Below are positions 1-6,452 of a DNA stretch of 10,739 nucleotides, one piece after another. The notes under the pieces were generated by a model. The model did no database searches. It was not told the origin of the DNA and worked only from the letters and a program-made list of their open reading frames with translations. The translations under genes were made by a program, and so were the position numbers. Source of the DNA: an uncultured Mycoplasma sp. (GTDB lineage: Bacteria > Bacillota_I > Bacilli_A > RF39 > UBA660); the NCBI GenBank assembly GCA_902493595.1, contig CABUPU010000019.1, positions 1 to 10,739 of the forward strand, in the 5' to 3' direction. The stretch's first letter is position 1. Every line of letters starts with the position of its first letter.

Positions 1-6
1 ACTACC

Positions 7-12
7 TATAAT
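7..12 (+). promoter_or_regulatory. -10 element of the left leader RNA promoter
   Basis: A perfect TATAAT lies at 7-12; any -35 element would be outside the window. Transcription would begin near 18-20, a few bases before the first hairpin of the leader. The second leader copy near 8877 has the same layout, with TATAAT followed by hairpins and then a terminator, which supports the call. Confidence 0.45.
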
Positions 13-18
13 TTAGAT

Positions 19-120
19 AATTAGAGGTTGTCCGACTTCAACCTTTATGGCTCCATTGAGGAATCTGCTCGGAACTTTTCCGAGTTTGATATAGAAATCA
101 TTCGAAAGAATGATTTTTTT
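19..120 (+). ncRNA. Structured leader RNA, copy A
   Basis: The transcript would contain hairpin 1 (AGGTTG 25-30 with CAACCT 39-44), the unpaired motif GCTCCA (50-55), hairpin 2 (CTCGGAA 68-74 with TTCCGAG 78-84) and a terminator with a GAAA loop (95-120). The same order of elements occurs at 8926-9023. There GCTCCA and the CTCGGAA/TTCCGAG stem are kept, while the pairs of hairpin 1 and the terminator stem differ but still pair. Compensatory change of this kind suggests selection on RNA structure. It lies upstream of a small winged-helix-like gene and probably acts as a transcription attenuator or riboswitch-like leader. I do not recognise it as a known riboswitch class, and no ligand can be inferred. 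Confidence 0.6.
95..120 (+). terminator. Intrinsic terminator ending leader RNA A
   Basis: AAATCATTC (95-103) pairs with GAATGATTT (108-116) around a GAAA loop, and the T-run continues to 120. It sits between the promoter and the first gene, so expression of 164-427 requires read-through. This makes it a regulatory terminator rather than an end-of-gene one. Confidence 0.75.
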
Positions 121-132
121 GTGTTTGTAAAT

Positions 133-158
133 CATCCATCCAAAAAGAAAGGATGGTG
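133..158 (+). promoter_or_regulatory. Hairpin covering the ribosome-binding site
   Basis: CCATCC (136-141) is complementary to GGATGG (151-156) across a nine-base A-rich loop. GGATGG overlaps the Shine-Dalgarno region (AAAGGA, about 148-153) of the gene starting at 164. The stem could therefore hold back translation on top of the upstream terminator. Stem of six pairs only; role inferred. Confidence 0.4.
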
Positions 159-163
159 AAATA

Positions 164-427
164 ATGAGACAATTTAATGTTTATAAGACAATGATGAAAT
201 ATTTAACTGATGAAAACTTATCTTTAAATGCAAAAGGTTTCTTGAGTATTGTTCTATTTAATGATGAAATTATTGGACTAGATATTCAAAAGTATTGTAC
301 TGATAATAAAGAAACTATTAAAGATGCTTTACTTGAATTAAGAATCAATAAGTATATTAAATATGATCCAGAATCTAAAAAGCTAATTGCTGCTCCTATT
401 CCATATACTGAATGGGATGAAGAATAA
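164..427 (+). CDS. Small winged-helix-like protein, 87 residues
   Basis: A short soluble protein without signal peptide or membrane segment. Residues about 18-65 (LSLNAKGFLSIVLF, then a spacer, then ETIKDALLELRINKYIKY) follow the pattern of the winged helix-turn-helix seen at the N-terminus of phage and plasmid replisome organisers (DnaD/RepA-like): a short helix, a 'sleeping' AKG turn, a recognition helix ending in 'L...NKYI' and a beta wing. The usual C-terminal replication domain is absent, so it is more likely a DNA-binding regulator or accessory factor of the element. The start at 164 has an AAAGGA ribosome-binding site about ten bases upstream. It is separated from the next gene by 21 bases and is probably cotranscribed with it. 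It lies behind a leader RNA with a terminator. The family call rests on pattern only. Confidence 0.75.
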   Translation: MRQFNVYKTMMKYLTDENLSLNAKGFLSIVLFNDEIIGLDIQKYCTDNKETIKDALLELRINKYIKYDPESKKLIAAPIPYTEWDEE

Positions 428-448
428 AGATAAGAAAGGAATTTATTT

Positions 449-721
449 ATGTTAAATATTACTACAAAAGAAGTTCCAATTGAAGAAGAACTTCAATCAA
501 AGATTCAATTTATTTGTGATTTTTGTAATGTTAAACCAACTTTTATTAACGGTTCTATTCGTAAAATTGAAAAAACAAATATTAATTATATTGAGCCAAA
601 TAAAATAATAATTAAAAGTACTACTTTTCTTGCATTTAATCATAACAAAGATGTATATGTAGAAAACTTACAAAAACGCATTAATATTAGTGACTTACAA
701 GAATATATTAAAAGTTTGTAA
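449..721 (+). CDS. Unrecognised small protein, 90 residues
   Basis: I do not recognise the family. The protein appears soluble, mixed alpha/beta, with two cysteines at about residues 23 and 26 (CDFC, a single CxxC) and no signal peptide. The start at 449 has an AAGAAAGGA ribosome-binding site. It follows the winged-helix gene by 21 bases and precedes the regulated recombinase gene. A frameshifted relative exists at 9045-9297: MLNI.TKE at the N-terminus, then NxSI, IxxTN, and an IKxxxxLxF-type segment are shared. In that copy it directly follows the same kind of leader RNA, and it is joined to recombinase sequence. The gene is thus a recurring companion of the recombinase, and a role in recombination directionality or regulation is possible but unproven. 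Confidence 0.8.
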   Translation: MLNITTKEVPIEEELQSKIQFICDFCNVKPTFINGSIRKIEKTNINYIEPNKIIIKSTTFLAFNHNKDVYVENLQKRINISDLQEYIKSL

Positions 722-725
722 GCTA

Positions 726-753
726 TTGACATTGTTTTCAAAAATGATATTAT
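726..753 (+). promoter_or_regulatory. Promoter of the recombinase attenuator
   Basis: TTGACA (726-731), a 16-base spacer, and TATTAT (748-753) preceded by TG one base upstream (extended -10). It starts five bases after the stop of the 90-residue gene. Transcription would begin near 760, ahead of the leader ORF and attenuator. Confidence 0.7.
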
Positions 754-774
754 AAATAACCAATGAAAGAGTAT

Positions 775-790
775 TCTCTAGAAAGAGAGG
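775..790 (+). promoter_or_regulatory. Hairpin over the leader-ORF Shine-Dalgarno
   Basis: TCTCT (775-779) pairs with AGAGA (784-788) around AGAA. The 3' arm is part of AGAGAGG (784-790), the ribosome-binding site of the leader ORF starting at 798. The stem is short; it could tune leader translation. Nearby AGTATT (770-775) is complementary to AATACT (873-878) in the terminator 3' arm, a possible antiterminator pairing. Confidence 0.35.
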
Positions 791-797
791 TACATCT

Positions 798-857
798 ATG
801 ATAAAATATATATGTAAACAAAATTTTATAATAATTAACGTTTTGAGGAGTCAGTAG
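798..857 (+). CDS. Leader peptide of the recombinase attenuator, 19 residues
   Basis: The ORF encodes MIKYICKQNFIIINVLRSQ and ends with TAG at 855-857. Its start is seven bases after AGAGAGG, a strong ribosome-binding site. The stop codon falls inside the 5' arm of the downstream terminator (845-861). A ribosome reaching the stop would cover that arm and prevent the terminator from forming. This is the logic of translation-coupled attenuation known from leader-regulated resistance genes such as tet(M) and erm. Four AUA codons and a run of three isoleucines near the end could slow ribosomes. I do not recognise the peptide sequence. Function is inferred from position and spacing. Confidence 0.55.
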   Translation: MIKYICKQNFIIINVLRSQ

Positions 858-896
858 TATTTAGACTTTACTAATACTACTTTCTCCTCTTTTTTT
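845..896 (+). terminator. Strong attenuator terminator before the recombinase
   Basis: GAGGAG (845-850) pairs with CTCCTC (884-889), and AGTAGTATT (853-861) with AATACTACT (873-881), separated by a two-base internal loop on each side. An 11-base loop caps it, and a T-run ends at 896. The recombinase ribosome-binding site (AAAGGAG, 899-905) follows within a few bases, so the gene can only be expressed when this terminator is overridden. Confidence 0.85.
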
Positions 897-913
897 GTAA
901 AGGAGTTGAGTTT

Positions 914-2836
914 ATGGGAATATTAAATAACGACATTAAAGTTCGTGCTGGTCTTTATATGAGGGTATCAACTGAAGACCAAGCTCGTGAAGGATTTAGT
1001 TTACCAGAGCAAAAAGAACGATTAGAAGCTTACTGCAAGTTAAATAATTTTGAAATAGTAGATTATTATGAAGATGCTGGTATTAGTGCTAAAAAAGGAA
1101 ACTATAGGCCTGAATGGGAAAGATTAAAAGAAGATATTAAAAGCAAAAAAATTAATACAATGATTGCTTTAAAACAAGATAGAATCACTAGAAGTATTTA
1201 TGATTGGGAAAATATATTAAGTTTTTTAGAAGAAAATGAAGCTTATTTAGATTTTGTATATGATGATATTAATACTACTACTTCAAATGGTAGGATGATT
1301 TCTCGTATTATGATGAGTGTTTCTCAAAATGAGATTGAAAGAACATCAGAAAGAACTAAAGTTGGACTTGCTGGTGCAATTAAACAAGGACATATTCCAC
1401 ACAAAGCACCATTAGGTTATAAGCATGAAAATAAAATGTTAGTACCTGATGAGGCAACAAAAGATATAGCAATTAGAATATTTGAACTATATCATAATGG
1501 ATTATCATATCAAAAAATTGCTAATATCTATAATAAAGAACAAGTACTTGGAAAAACTAACTGGGGAGATAATACAATTTTTCATATTATTGAAAATGAA
1601 ATATATAAAGGAGACTTTGTTCATGGTAAAAGAACTAATAAACCAACTTACTACCATGATGTAGTTAAACCTTTAGTTAGTAAAAAAATGTAGGAAGAAT
1701 GCCAACATCAAAAAAGAAATAATTCAAGAGCATATTCTAGAACTTTAACTTATATCTTCTTGCAAAAATGTTTATGTCCAAAATGTGGAAAAATCTTAGG
1801 TGGTAAAGCTTGTAAGAAAAAAGGTCATGAATATTTTTATTATTATTGTAGAGACTGTAAATTAAACATTAAAGAAACTGAAATTGAAAGAGGTTTTAAA
1901 GAAGTTGTAGATCAACTAACTGAATATGATTCAATCGTTAATCAATTCTTTGTTCCTATGGTAATTAAAAACTTTGATGAGCCAAGAGAAAAAATATATA
2001 AAGAAATTGATGTACAAAAGCAAAGATTAGAAAGAGCTAAACTTGCTTATGTAGATGGTGCTTTTACTCTTGATGATTATAAAGCAAAAGCAAAGACTAT
2101 TGAAGATACAATTAAATCATTAGAAGAAAAAATTAGTAACGCAGATAAGTTTGAAGTATTTAACTACTCTGCAAAAGATATATTAGTATCTCGAGATGTT
2201 GCTTTCTTAAATAGTAAAATTCATCCAGAAGAATATCAAGAAAGAATTAAAACTTGGAATAAAAGAACTCGTGAAGAGAAAGCAACTTTAGTAATGAATT
2301 ATGTAGATACTATTGAACTTGAACTAGTTGGTACTGAATGTTTTGTTAAAAATATTAATTTTAGAGAATCAATCGCTAAACCATGTAATGAACTTTATGA
2401 TAAAGGTTATATAGATAGACCAACACCTGCTATATTTGGAAATGTTGTTGGTGAACTTAGATTTAGTAATTATATACCTGAAGAAGAAGTTGGAGAAATT
2501 ATTATGAGACTTAAAAACTTTTACAATGTGTCTTATACTGAAGCAACTTACTATGTTAAAAATCAAGTTTTCTTCTTCAACTTTGTAGAAGATAATTCTG
2601 CAATCGTAAGAGTATTCCCATTAGAAGATTATTATAAGAAAGATCCTAATGTAAAAATGGAAGAATATAGATTTGGAATTATCTATATCACAGAAGAAAA
2701 TATTGTCGTAACGAAAGATAAAGATGAGTTAGACAAATTATTTAATTACATTCCTGATGATACATCTTTTATGCCTTTTAGAGAATTAAAAGATGTACCT
2801 AGTAAACCAATCAGAATGGAATTAATAAAGAAATAA
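914..2836 (+). pseudogene. Large serine recombinase interrupted by one amber codon
   Basis: Site-specific DNA integrase/excisionase of the large serine recombinase family. One reading frame runs through 640 codons except for TAG at 1691-1693 (codon 260). Before it lies the resolvase domain: YMRVSTEDQ with the nucleophile Ser19, LKQDRITRS around 90-100, and ERTSERTKVGL leading into the linker helix. The 'recombinase' DNA-binding domain starts about residue 163 (PLGYKHE) and spans the stop. After the stop come a zinc ribbon (CxCPKCG, then CRDCK), a coiled coil at about residues 360-420, and a long C-terminal region. The codon replaced is probably tryptophan (VSKKM-W-EECQ is the usual pattern), so a single TGG to TAG change would explain it. 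Without read-through or an amber suppressor the product stops after 259 residues and lacks most DNA-binding parts. Start chosen for AAAGGAG eight bases upstream. Sequencing error is also possible. Confidence 0.85.
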
Positions 2837-2839
2837 AAT

Positions 2840-2850
2840 ACGTGGCACGT
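2840..2850. repeat. 11-base palindrome after the recombinase gene
   Basis: ACGTG-G-CACGT is a perfect dyad beginning four bases after the recombinase stop. Large serine recombinases often have their attachment site beside their gene, and such sites are imperfect palindromes, so this could belong to an attP-type site. No second copy was seen in the window. Confidence 0.3.
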
Positions 2851-2909
2851 TTTGTTGAAATTGTTCAATGAAAGTGGCGATAGTATTTTATATAAATTCT
2901 TTATGTAGT

Positions 2910-2948
2910 TTTATTTCATTACGAAGTTTTGAAATATTACGAAATAAA
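2910..2948. repeat. Direct and inverted repeats before the oriT hairpins
   Basis: ATTACGAA occurs at 2918-2925 and again at 2936-2943, 18 bases apart start to start. The pair is enclosed by TTTATTTC (2910-2917) and its complement GAAATAAA (2941-2948). This could be a protein-binding site of the transfer or recombination machinery; function unknown. Confidence 0.4.
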
Positions 2949-2953
2949 GAAAA

Positions 2954-3040
2954 CGGATTCTAAGGTGCTAAACCTTAGCCCACTGGAATCTTGTTAGCAT
3001 GACAAGATACCTAGGGGGTTATGTATTTTGTCATAACCAA
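2954..3040 (+). other. Candidate origin of transfer (oriT) for the MobV relaxase
   Basis: Three perfect hairpins follow one another: CTAAGG/CCTTAG (2960-2965, 2973-2978), ATCTTGT/ACAAGAT (2988-2994, 3002-3008) and GGTTATG/CATAACC (3017-3023, 3032-3038). They have loops of seven to eight bases and no T-run, so they are not terminators. A G-rich patch (CTAGGGGG) lies just before the third stem. MobV relaxases nick at inverted repeats immediately upstream of their own gene, which is exactly this position. Which hairpin holds the nic site cannot be told from sequence alone. Confidence 0.6.
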
Positions 3041-3059
3041 ATACTACTATAAAAAAAGG

Positions 3060-4442
3060 ATGGTGATTATAATAAGTGAACTCGCATATTCACTACATTT
3101 AGGTAGTGATAAAAATAGAAAAAATAGTGTTAGAAATTCTGGTAAAAATAATATTAGTGGTGCTACTTCAATGAGTAATAATGCTATTCAAAATACAAAA
3201 CAATTAGCAAAAGTTGATAAGCATAATTATAGAAAATATGATAATAAACAAGATGAAATAGTTATCATAAGAGGTACTTCTTCTCTTTATAAAGATGTAG
3301 AAAATTTTTATAAAACTGAATTTGAAGAAGCAAGAATTGAATACAATAATAAACAAATTAGAGATGATAGAAAAATAGATAATTACTTTAAAAAAGTTAG
3401 TGATAATTCTAAAAGTGATTTAGCCTGTGAAATAATTATAGAACTTGGAGAAAAATCATTTTGGGATACAAAAGATTTAGAATATAAACATAAAATGACT
3501 GAAGTTTATAAAAAACAAGTTGATGATTTAGAATTATTAGTACCAAACTTTAAAGTATGTAGTTCTATAATTCATTATGATGAAACAAGCCCTCACATGC
3601 ATATTGTGGGTGTACCAATTAAATATAATTGTAAAACTGGTATGTCTATGCAAGTTGGAAAAACTGATGTTTTTACTAGAACTTCATTAAAACAATTACA
3701 AGATAAAATGAGAACTTTATGTATTGAAGAATATAACAAAGAATACAATATGGATGCTACTTTGAAACAAAAACTTAAAGGTAGAAATAGAGATATTCAT
3801 GTATCTGATATGACGAACTATCAAGAAACAAAAGAACTAATTGAAAAACATCAAAAAGAAATTGAATCAATAAGTAATAATTCTTTAGAGTTAAAATCCA
3901 ATTCAACTAATATAAAAAATGAAATAAATAATTTAAAAAAAGTTCCTTTAAGAGATGATTTATTTATCATTTCTAAAGAACAAAAAGAAGAATTAGAAAA
4001 TTATATCGACAAAGTTGATAAAACAACTGATAAATATAGAGATGTTAAAGAATTATCCGCAAACTTAAATGTCATTACTAAACAAGCTAGACAAGATGCT
4101 AAAAGAATTAAGAATTTACGAGAAAGTAATAATGCATTAGAGCTAAGAGTTGAAAATTTGAGTGAGAAAGTCGAAACACAAGAAAATAAAATAAATGATT
4201 TAAGAAACGATAATTTTAATTTAAAACATCAATTACAAAATTTAAAAGATTTCTTTGATAGATTAATTAAGTTATTTAAAAGAATGATAAAACATGAAGA
4301 TAAGGAAGAAGCATATTTAGAGGTGTTAGAAGATATGCACGATAATAAAATTATCAACGATAAAACTTTTGATAACATTTTAGGCTATAATGAACCAACA
4401 AAAGAGAATAAGAGTAAAGAAAAAGATGATTTTGAGTTATAA
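3060..4442 (+). CDS. MobV/Pre-type relaxase (plasmid recombination enzyme)
   Basis: The relaxase nicks oriT and pilots the transferred strand during mobilization by a helper conjugation system. Counting from ATG 3060, the protein has 460 residues. The Mob_Pre domain covers about residues 5-270, with the metal-binding signature HYDETSPHMH at 172-181 and KHNYRKYDN near 54-62. Residues about 270-430 are rich in K, E, N and L and look like a long coiled coil, as usual for the family. The start is unclear. ATG 3060 and GTG 3063 overlap the Shine-Dalgarno AAAAGGATGG itself. The correctly spaced codon at 3072 reads ATA, giving the family-typical beginning (x)SELAYSLHLGSDKNR. An ATG at 3021 lies inside an oriT hairpin and is unlikely. 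A weak promoter (TTGTTC 2861-2866, 17 bases, TATTTT 2884-2889) may serve it. Confidence 0.9.
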   Translation: MVIIISELAYSLHLGSDKNRKNSVRNSGKNNISGATSMSNNAIQNTKQLAKVDKHNYRKYDNKQDEIVIIRGTSSLYKDVENFYKTEFEEARIEYNNKQIRDDRKIDNYFKKVSDNSKSDLACEIIIELGEKSFWDTKDLEYKHKMTEVYKKQVDDLELLVPNFKVCSSIIHYDETSPHMHIVGVPIKYNCKTGMSMQVGKTDVFTRTSLKQLQDKMRTLCIEEYNKEYNMDATLKQKLKGRNRDIHVSDMTNYQETKELIEKHQKEIESISNNSLELKSNSTNIKNEINNLKKVPLRDDLFIISKEQKEELENYIDKVDKTTDKYRDVKELSANLNVITKQARQDAKRIKNLRESNNALELRVENLSEKVETQENKINDLRNDNFNLKHQLQNLKDFFDRLIKLFKRMIKHEDKEEAYLEVLEDMHDNKIINDKTFDNILGYNEPTKENKSKEKDDFEL

Positions 4443-4470
4443 ACATAACTTTCGAATCATCTTTTTTTAG
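4421..4470. terminator. Composite bidirectional terminator
   Basis: AAAAGATGATT (4421-4431) pairs with AATCATCTTTT (4455-4465), and within the loop AGTTAT (4435-4440) pairs with ATAACT (4445-4450). The plus strand then shows a T-run (to 4468). Read on the minus strand, the same stem ends in TTTTTCTTT. The relaxase stop codon is inside the inner stem and the convergent endonuclease gene ends at 4467, so both are probably terminated here. Confidence 0.75.
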
Positions 4471-5321
4471 ATATGATAAAATATTAGCTTTGCATCTATT
4501 AAATTTGCTGGATTAACTGGATTTTTAATTTTAATATCTTCGTTTGTTAAAAAAGGATTATTTTCAATTAAATCTCTATCTTCTTTATCAAAAGAATTAT
4601 ATTTTTCTTTCTTCATTATTAAAAATACATTCATTTCATTATTTTCATTATAATATTTGTCCATTACATAATTGAAAACTTTTCTTGGATTTTCAATATG
4701 CCACATCCCTCTAATCCTCAAATCAGTTATTCCAAGTGGATCAACTTTTTTCAGTTTTCCTATTTCATTTGTATGGATAAATTCAATTCCATTTATTTCT
4801 TCAACACCAGTTTTAATTTTACTTTTTATTCTCGAATATATTTCATCAGTTGCTGAATAGCAATCACCATAAACTATAGTCAAACATTTTAATTTGTTTT
4901 TATTAACATTACCGACGAAGTATATTAAATCCTTTTCAGTCCATCCTCCAATATCATCTTCACAATGTTTACATGCATTAGTAATCATTGTTGAATCACT
5001 ATGTATTTTTTGTTTTGGGTGCGAACTATTTAGTGCAAGTGAACTGAATCCTTCGATTTTCTTAACTTCAATTGCATCTCCACCTCTTATAATAATATCA
5101 GGTGGATTACTTGCATTTCCTAAATATGAAAATGTTTCACTATACTTTTCTAATGCTTCTTCATCACTAAAACTAAATGAATTACAAAAAATATCCTTAA
5201 CAAATACCTCTAGAGCATCTCCCATATTATTCGCTCTATTATTACCAACATAAAATCTTAACAATTCATTAGAACCATAGACTGTTATGTTATTTATTGC
5301 TTTTAATATATTACTCTTCAT
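4467..5321 (-). CDS. Type II restriction endonuclease, NgoPII family (GGCC predicted)
   Basis: Double-strand DNA endonuclease of a type II restriction-modification system, 284 residues, cytoplasmic. It shares with NgoPII-type enzymes the segments NRANNMGDALEVFVKD (about 28-43), SYLGNASNPPD (65-75), the catalytic core PD(75)...E85-V-K87 of the PD-(D/E)xK fold, ALNSSHPKQKIHSDS (96-110) and KVDPLGITDLRIRGMWHIENP in the second half. The length fits the family and no lesion is seen. Its start overlaps the end of the methyltransferase gene by 11 bases, and GGAGGG at about 5330-5335 serves as ribosome-binding site. Translation is thus coupled to, and follows, the protecting methylase. NgoPII cuts GGCC; the same target is inferred here because the partner methylase resembles M.HaeIII, also GGCC-specific. 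Confidence 0.9.
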   Translation of the reverse strand: MKSNILKAINNITVYGSNELLRFYVGNNRANNMGDALEVFVKDIFCNSFSFSDEEALEKYSETFSYLGNASNPPDIIIRGGDAIEVKKIEGFSSLALNSSHPKQKIHSDSTMITNACKHCEDDIGGWTEKDLIYFVGNVNKNKLKCLTIVYGDCYSATDEIYSRIKSKIKTGVEEINGIEFIHTNEIGKLKKVDPLGITDLRIRGMWHIENPRKVFNYVMDKYYNENNEMNVFLIMKKEKYNSFDKEDRDLIENNPFLTNEDIKIKNPVNPANLIDAKLIFYHI

Positions 5322-6324
5322 TAACTAAACCCTCCAAACTATTTTTTATTTGTCCTGCAACAGCTTTTGCAAGATTTACTGGCACAGCATTACCAATCAT
5401 TTTATATGCAGTAGCTACATCATTATAGTAAAATATAAAGTCATCTGGAAATGTTTGAATTCTTGCACATTCTCTAACAGATAATCTTCTATATAAATCT
5501 TCTTTTCCTGGTTCAAATATTCTTTTATTTTTTTCAACTTGAATCATTTTTGGTGCTTGTGGATGTAAAGGTGCATGCCTTCCTCCTGCTTGAATAGTAA
5601 ATGATGGTTCATCCCAATTTCTTACTCTATTTCTTGACATATATATAGTTGAAAATGAACCTGTCATATATTCATGATTTGGAAATTTACATTTATCACC
5701 ATTTGTTTTGTTCTTATCTAGAGTTGGGATTGCATTATCTTTCAAATCGTATATAGTATCTTTTAATGTAGGTTTATGACTTAATGGTTCTGGAAATTTA
5801 AAATTAACTTTTAAGTCTTTTCTAAACCCAACATAAAAAACCCTTAATCTATCTTGTGGAACATCATAGTCATTTGCGTTTAATAATTGAATATGCATTT
5901 CATATCCAGCTTCCTCAAATAATTTTATGAAATTATCTACAGCTTCTTGATGTCTTTTAGATAGCATTCCAGATACATTTTCAGCGACAAAGAATTTTGG
6001 CTTTTTATCTTTTAATATTCTTATAAAATCATAAAATAGTTGTCCTCTTGAATCGTTTATTCCTTTTAAAGAACCAGCTTCACTCCAACTTTGGCAAGGA
6101 GGACCACCAATTATACCATCACAATCTGGTAATTCACTTGAATCTATTTTTCTAATATCCCTATGATCTAAAGGTGTAGTATGATTTTTTTCATAAGTCT
6201 CCCAAATTGATTTATCATATTCATTTGCATATACTATTTCAAATCCTGCTTTTTCAAATCCTAAATCCAAGCCACCAGCACCTGCAAATAAACTTAATAT
6301 TTTAAACTTTTTCTTCTTTGGCAT
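5311..6324 (-). CDS. Cytosine-C5 DNA methyltransferase, HaeIII/NgoPII-like
   Basis: Transfers methyl from S-adenosylmethionine to C5 of cytosine and protects host DNA from the partner nuclease; 337 residues. All main motifs are present: I, SLFAGAGGLDLGF (11-23); IV, GGPPCQSWSEAGS with catalytic Cys77; VI, ENVSG (115-119); VIII, QDRLRVFYVG (157-166); IX, RRLSVRECARIQTFPDDF near 280-297; X, MIGNAVPVNLA near the C-terminus. The target-recognition region between VIII and IX (DKNKTNGDKCKFPNHEY, FSTIYMSRNRVRNWDEPSFTIQAGGR, HPQAPKM) closely resembles M.HaeIII as I recall it, which modifies GGCC. The start at 6324 has AAGGAGG about seven bases upstream. First gene of the two-gene minus-strand operon, transcribed divergently from the 6453 operon. 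Confidence 0.95.
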   Translation of the reverse strand: MPKKKKFKILSLFAGAGGLDLGFEKAGFEIVYANEYDKSIWETYEKNHTTPLDHRDIRKIDSSELPDCDGIIGGPPCQSWSEAGSLKGINDSRGQLFYDFIRILKDKKPKFFVAENVSGMLSKRHQEAVDNFIKLFEEAGYEMHIQLLNANDYDVPQDRLRVFYVGFRKDLKVNFKFPEPLSHKPTLKDTIYDLKDNAIPTLDKNKTNGDKCKFPNHEYMTGSFSTIYMSRNRVRNWDEPSFTIQAGGRHAPLHPQAPKMIQVEKNKRIFEPGKEDLYRRLSVRECARIQTFPDDFIFYYNDVATAYKMIGNAVPVNLAKAVAGQIKNSLEGLVNEE

Positions 6325-6356
6325 TTTTTTCCTCCTTATAATTTTTCTTCATATTT

Positions 6357-6365
6357 ATTATACCA
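6357..6365 (-). promoter_or_regulatory. Extended -10 promoter of the restriction-modification operon
   Basis: Read on the minus strand, TGGTATAAT occupies 6365-6357, a perfect extended -10 element about 32 bases before the methylase start. No convincing -35 hexamer was seen at the usual distance. Confidence 0.55.
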
Positions 6366-6412
6366 TAGATTTTCAATAATTAATGAGATAGATAGATTTT
6401 GTTTTTAAATTA

Positions 6413-6421
6413 TGATAAAAT
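6413..6421 (+). promoter_or_regulatory. Extended -10 promoter of the AAA+ operon
   Basis: TGATAAAAT at 6413-6421 is an extended -10 element 32 bases before the ATG at 6453. No good -35 is seen. It is back to back with the methylase promoter, about 50 bases apart, so the two operons could share an operator. A short GATA tandem (about 6386-6396) lies between them. Confidence 0.45.
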
Positions 6422-6452
6422 AAAAAGCAAAAACTTGGAAAGAAGGTATATA

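Noticed and set aside
47..94. A 15-codon ORF (MAPLRNLLGTFPSLI) within leader RNA A, a possible leader peptide.
   Set aside because: No ribosome-binding site precedes it, and the matching region of copy B has no start codon and an early stop, so RNA structure rather than translation is conserved.
1691..1693. Host-wide reassignment of TAG.
   Set aside because: No other gene here has an internal TAG, and the leader ORF uses TAG as a sensibly placed stop, so one local change is simpler.
3021..3059. An upstream ATG extending the relaxase by 13 codons.
   Set aside because: It lies inside the third oriT hairpin, has no ribosome-binding site, and the added residues do not fit the family start.
4894..5253. 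A 119-codon plus-strand ORF opposite the endonuclease gene; similar antisense ORFs at 2369-2566, 6638-6943, 7422-7607, 7827-8042 and 8385-8612.
   Set aside because: They are antisense shadows of well-supported genes, rich in Ser/Ile/Phe as expected for complement reading, without ribosome-binding sites.
6399..6452. A TTG start extending the 309-residue protein by 18 codons.
   Set aside because: It lies upstream of the -10 element that probably drives the gene, while ATG 6453 has a well-placed ribosome-binding site.
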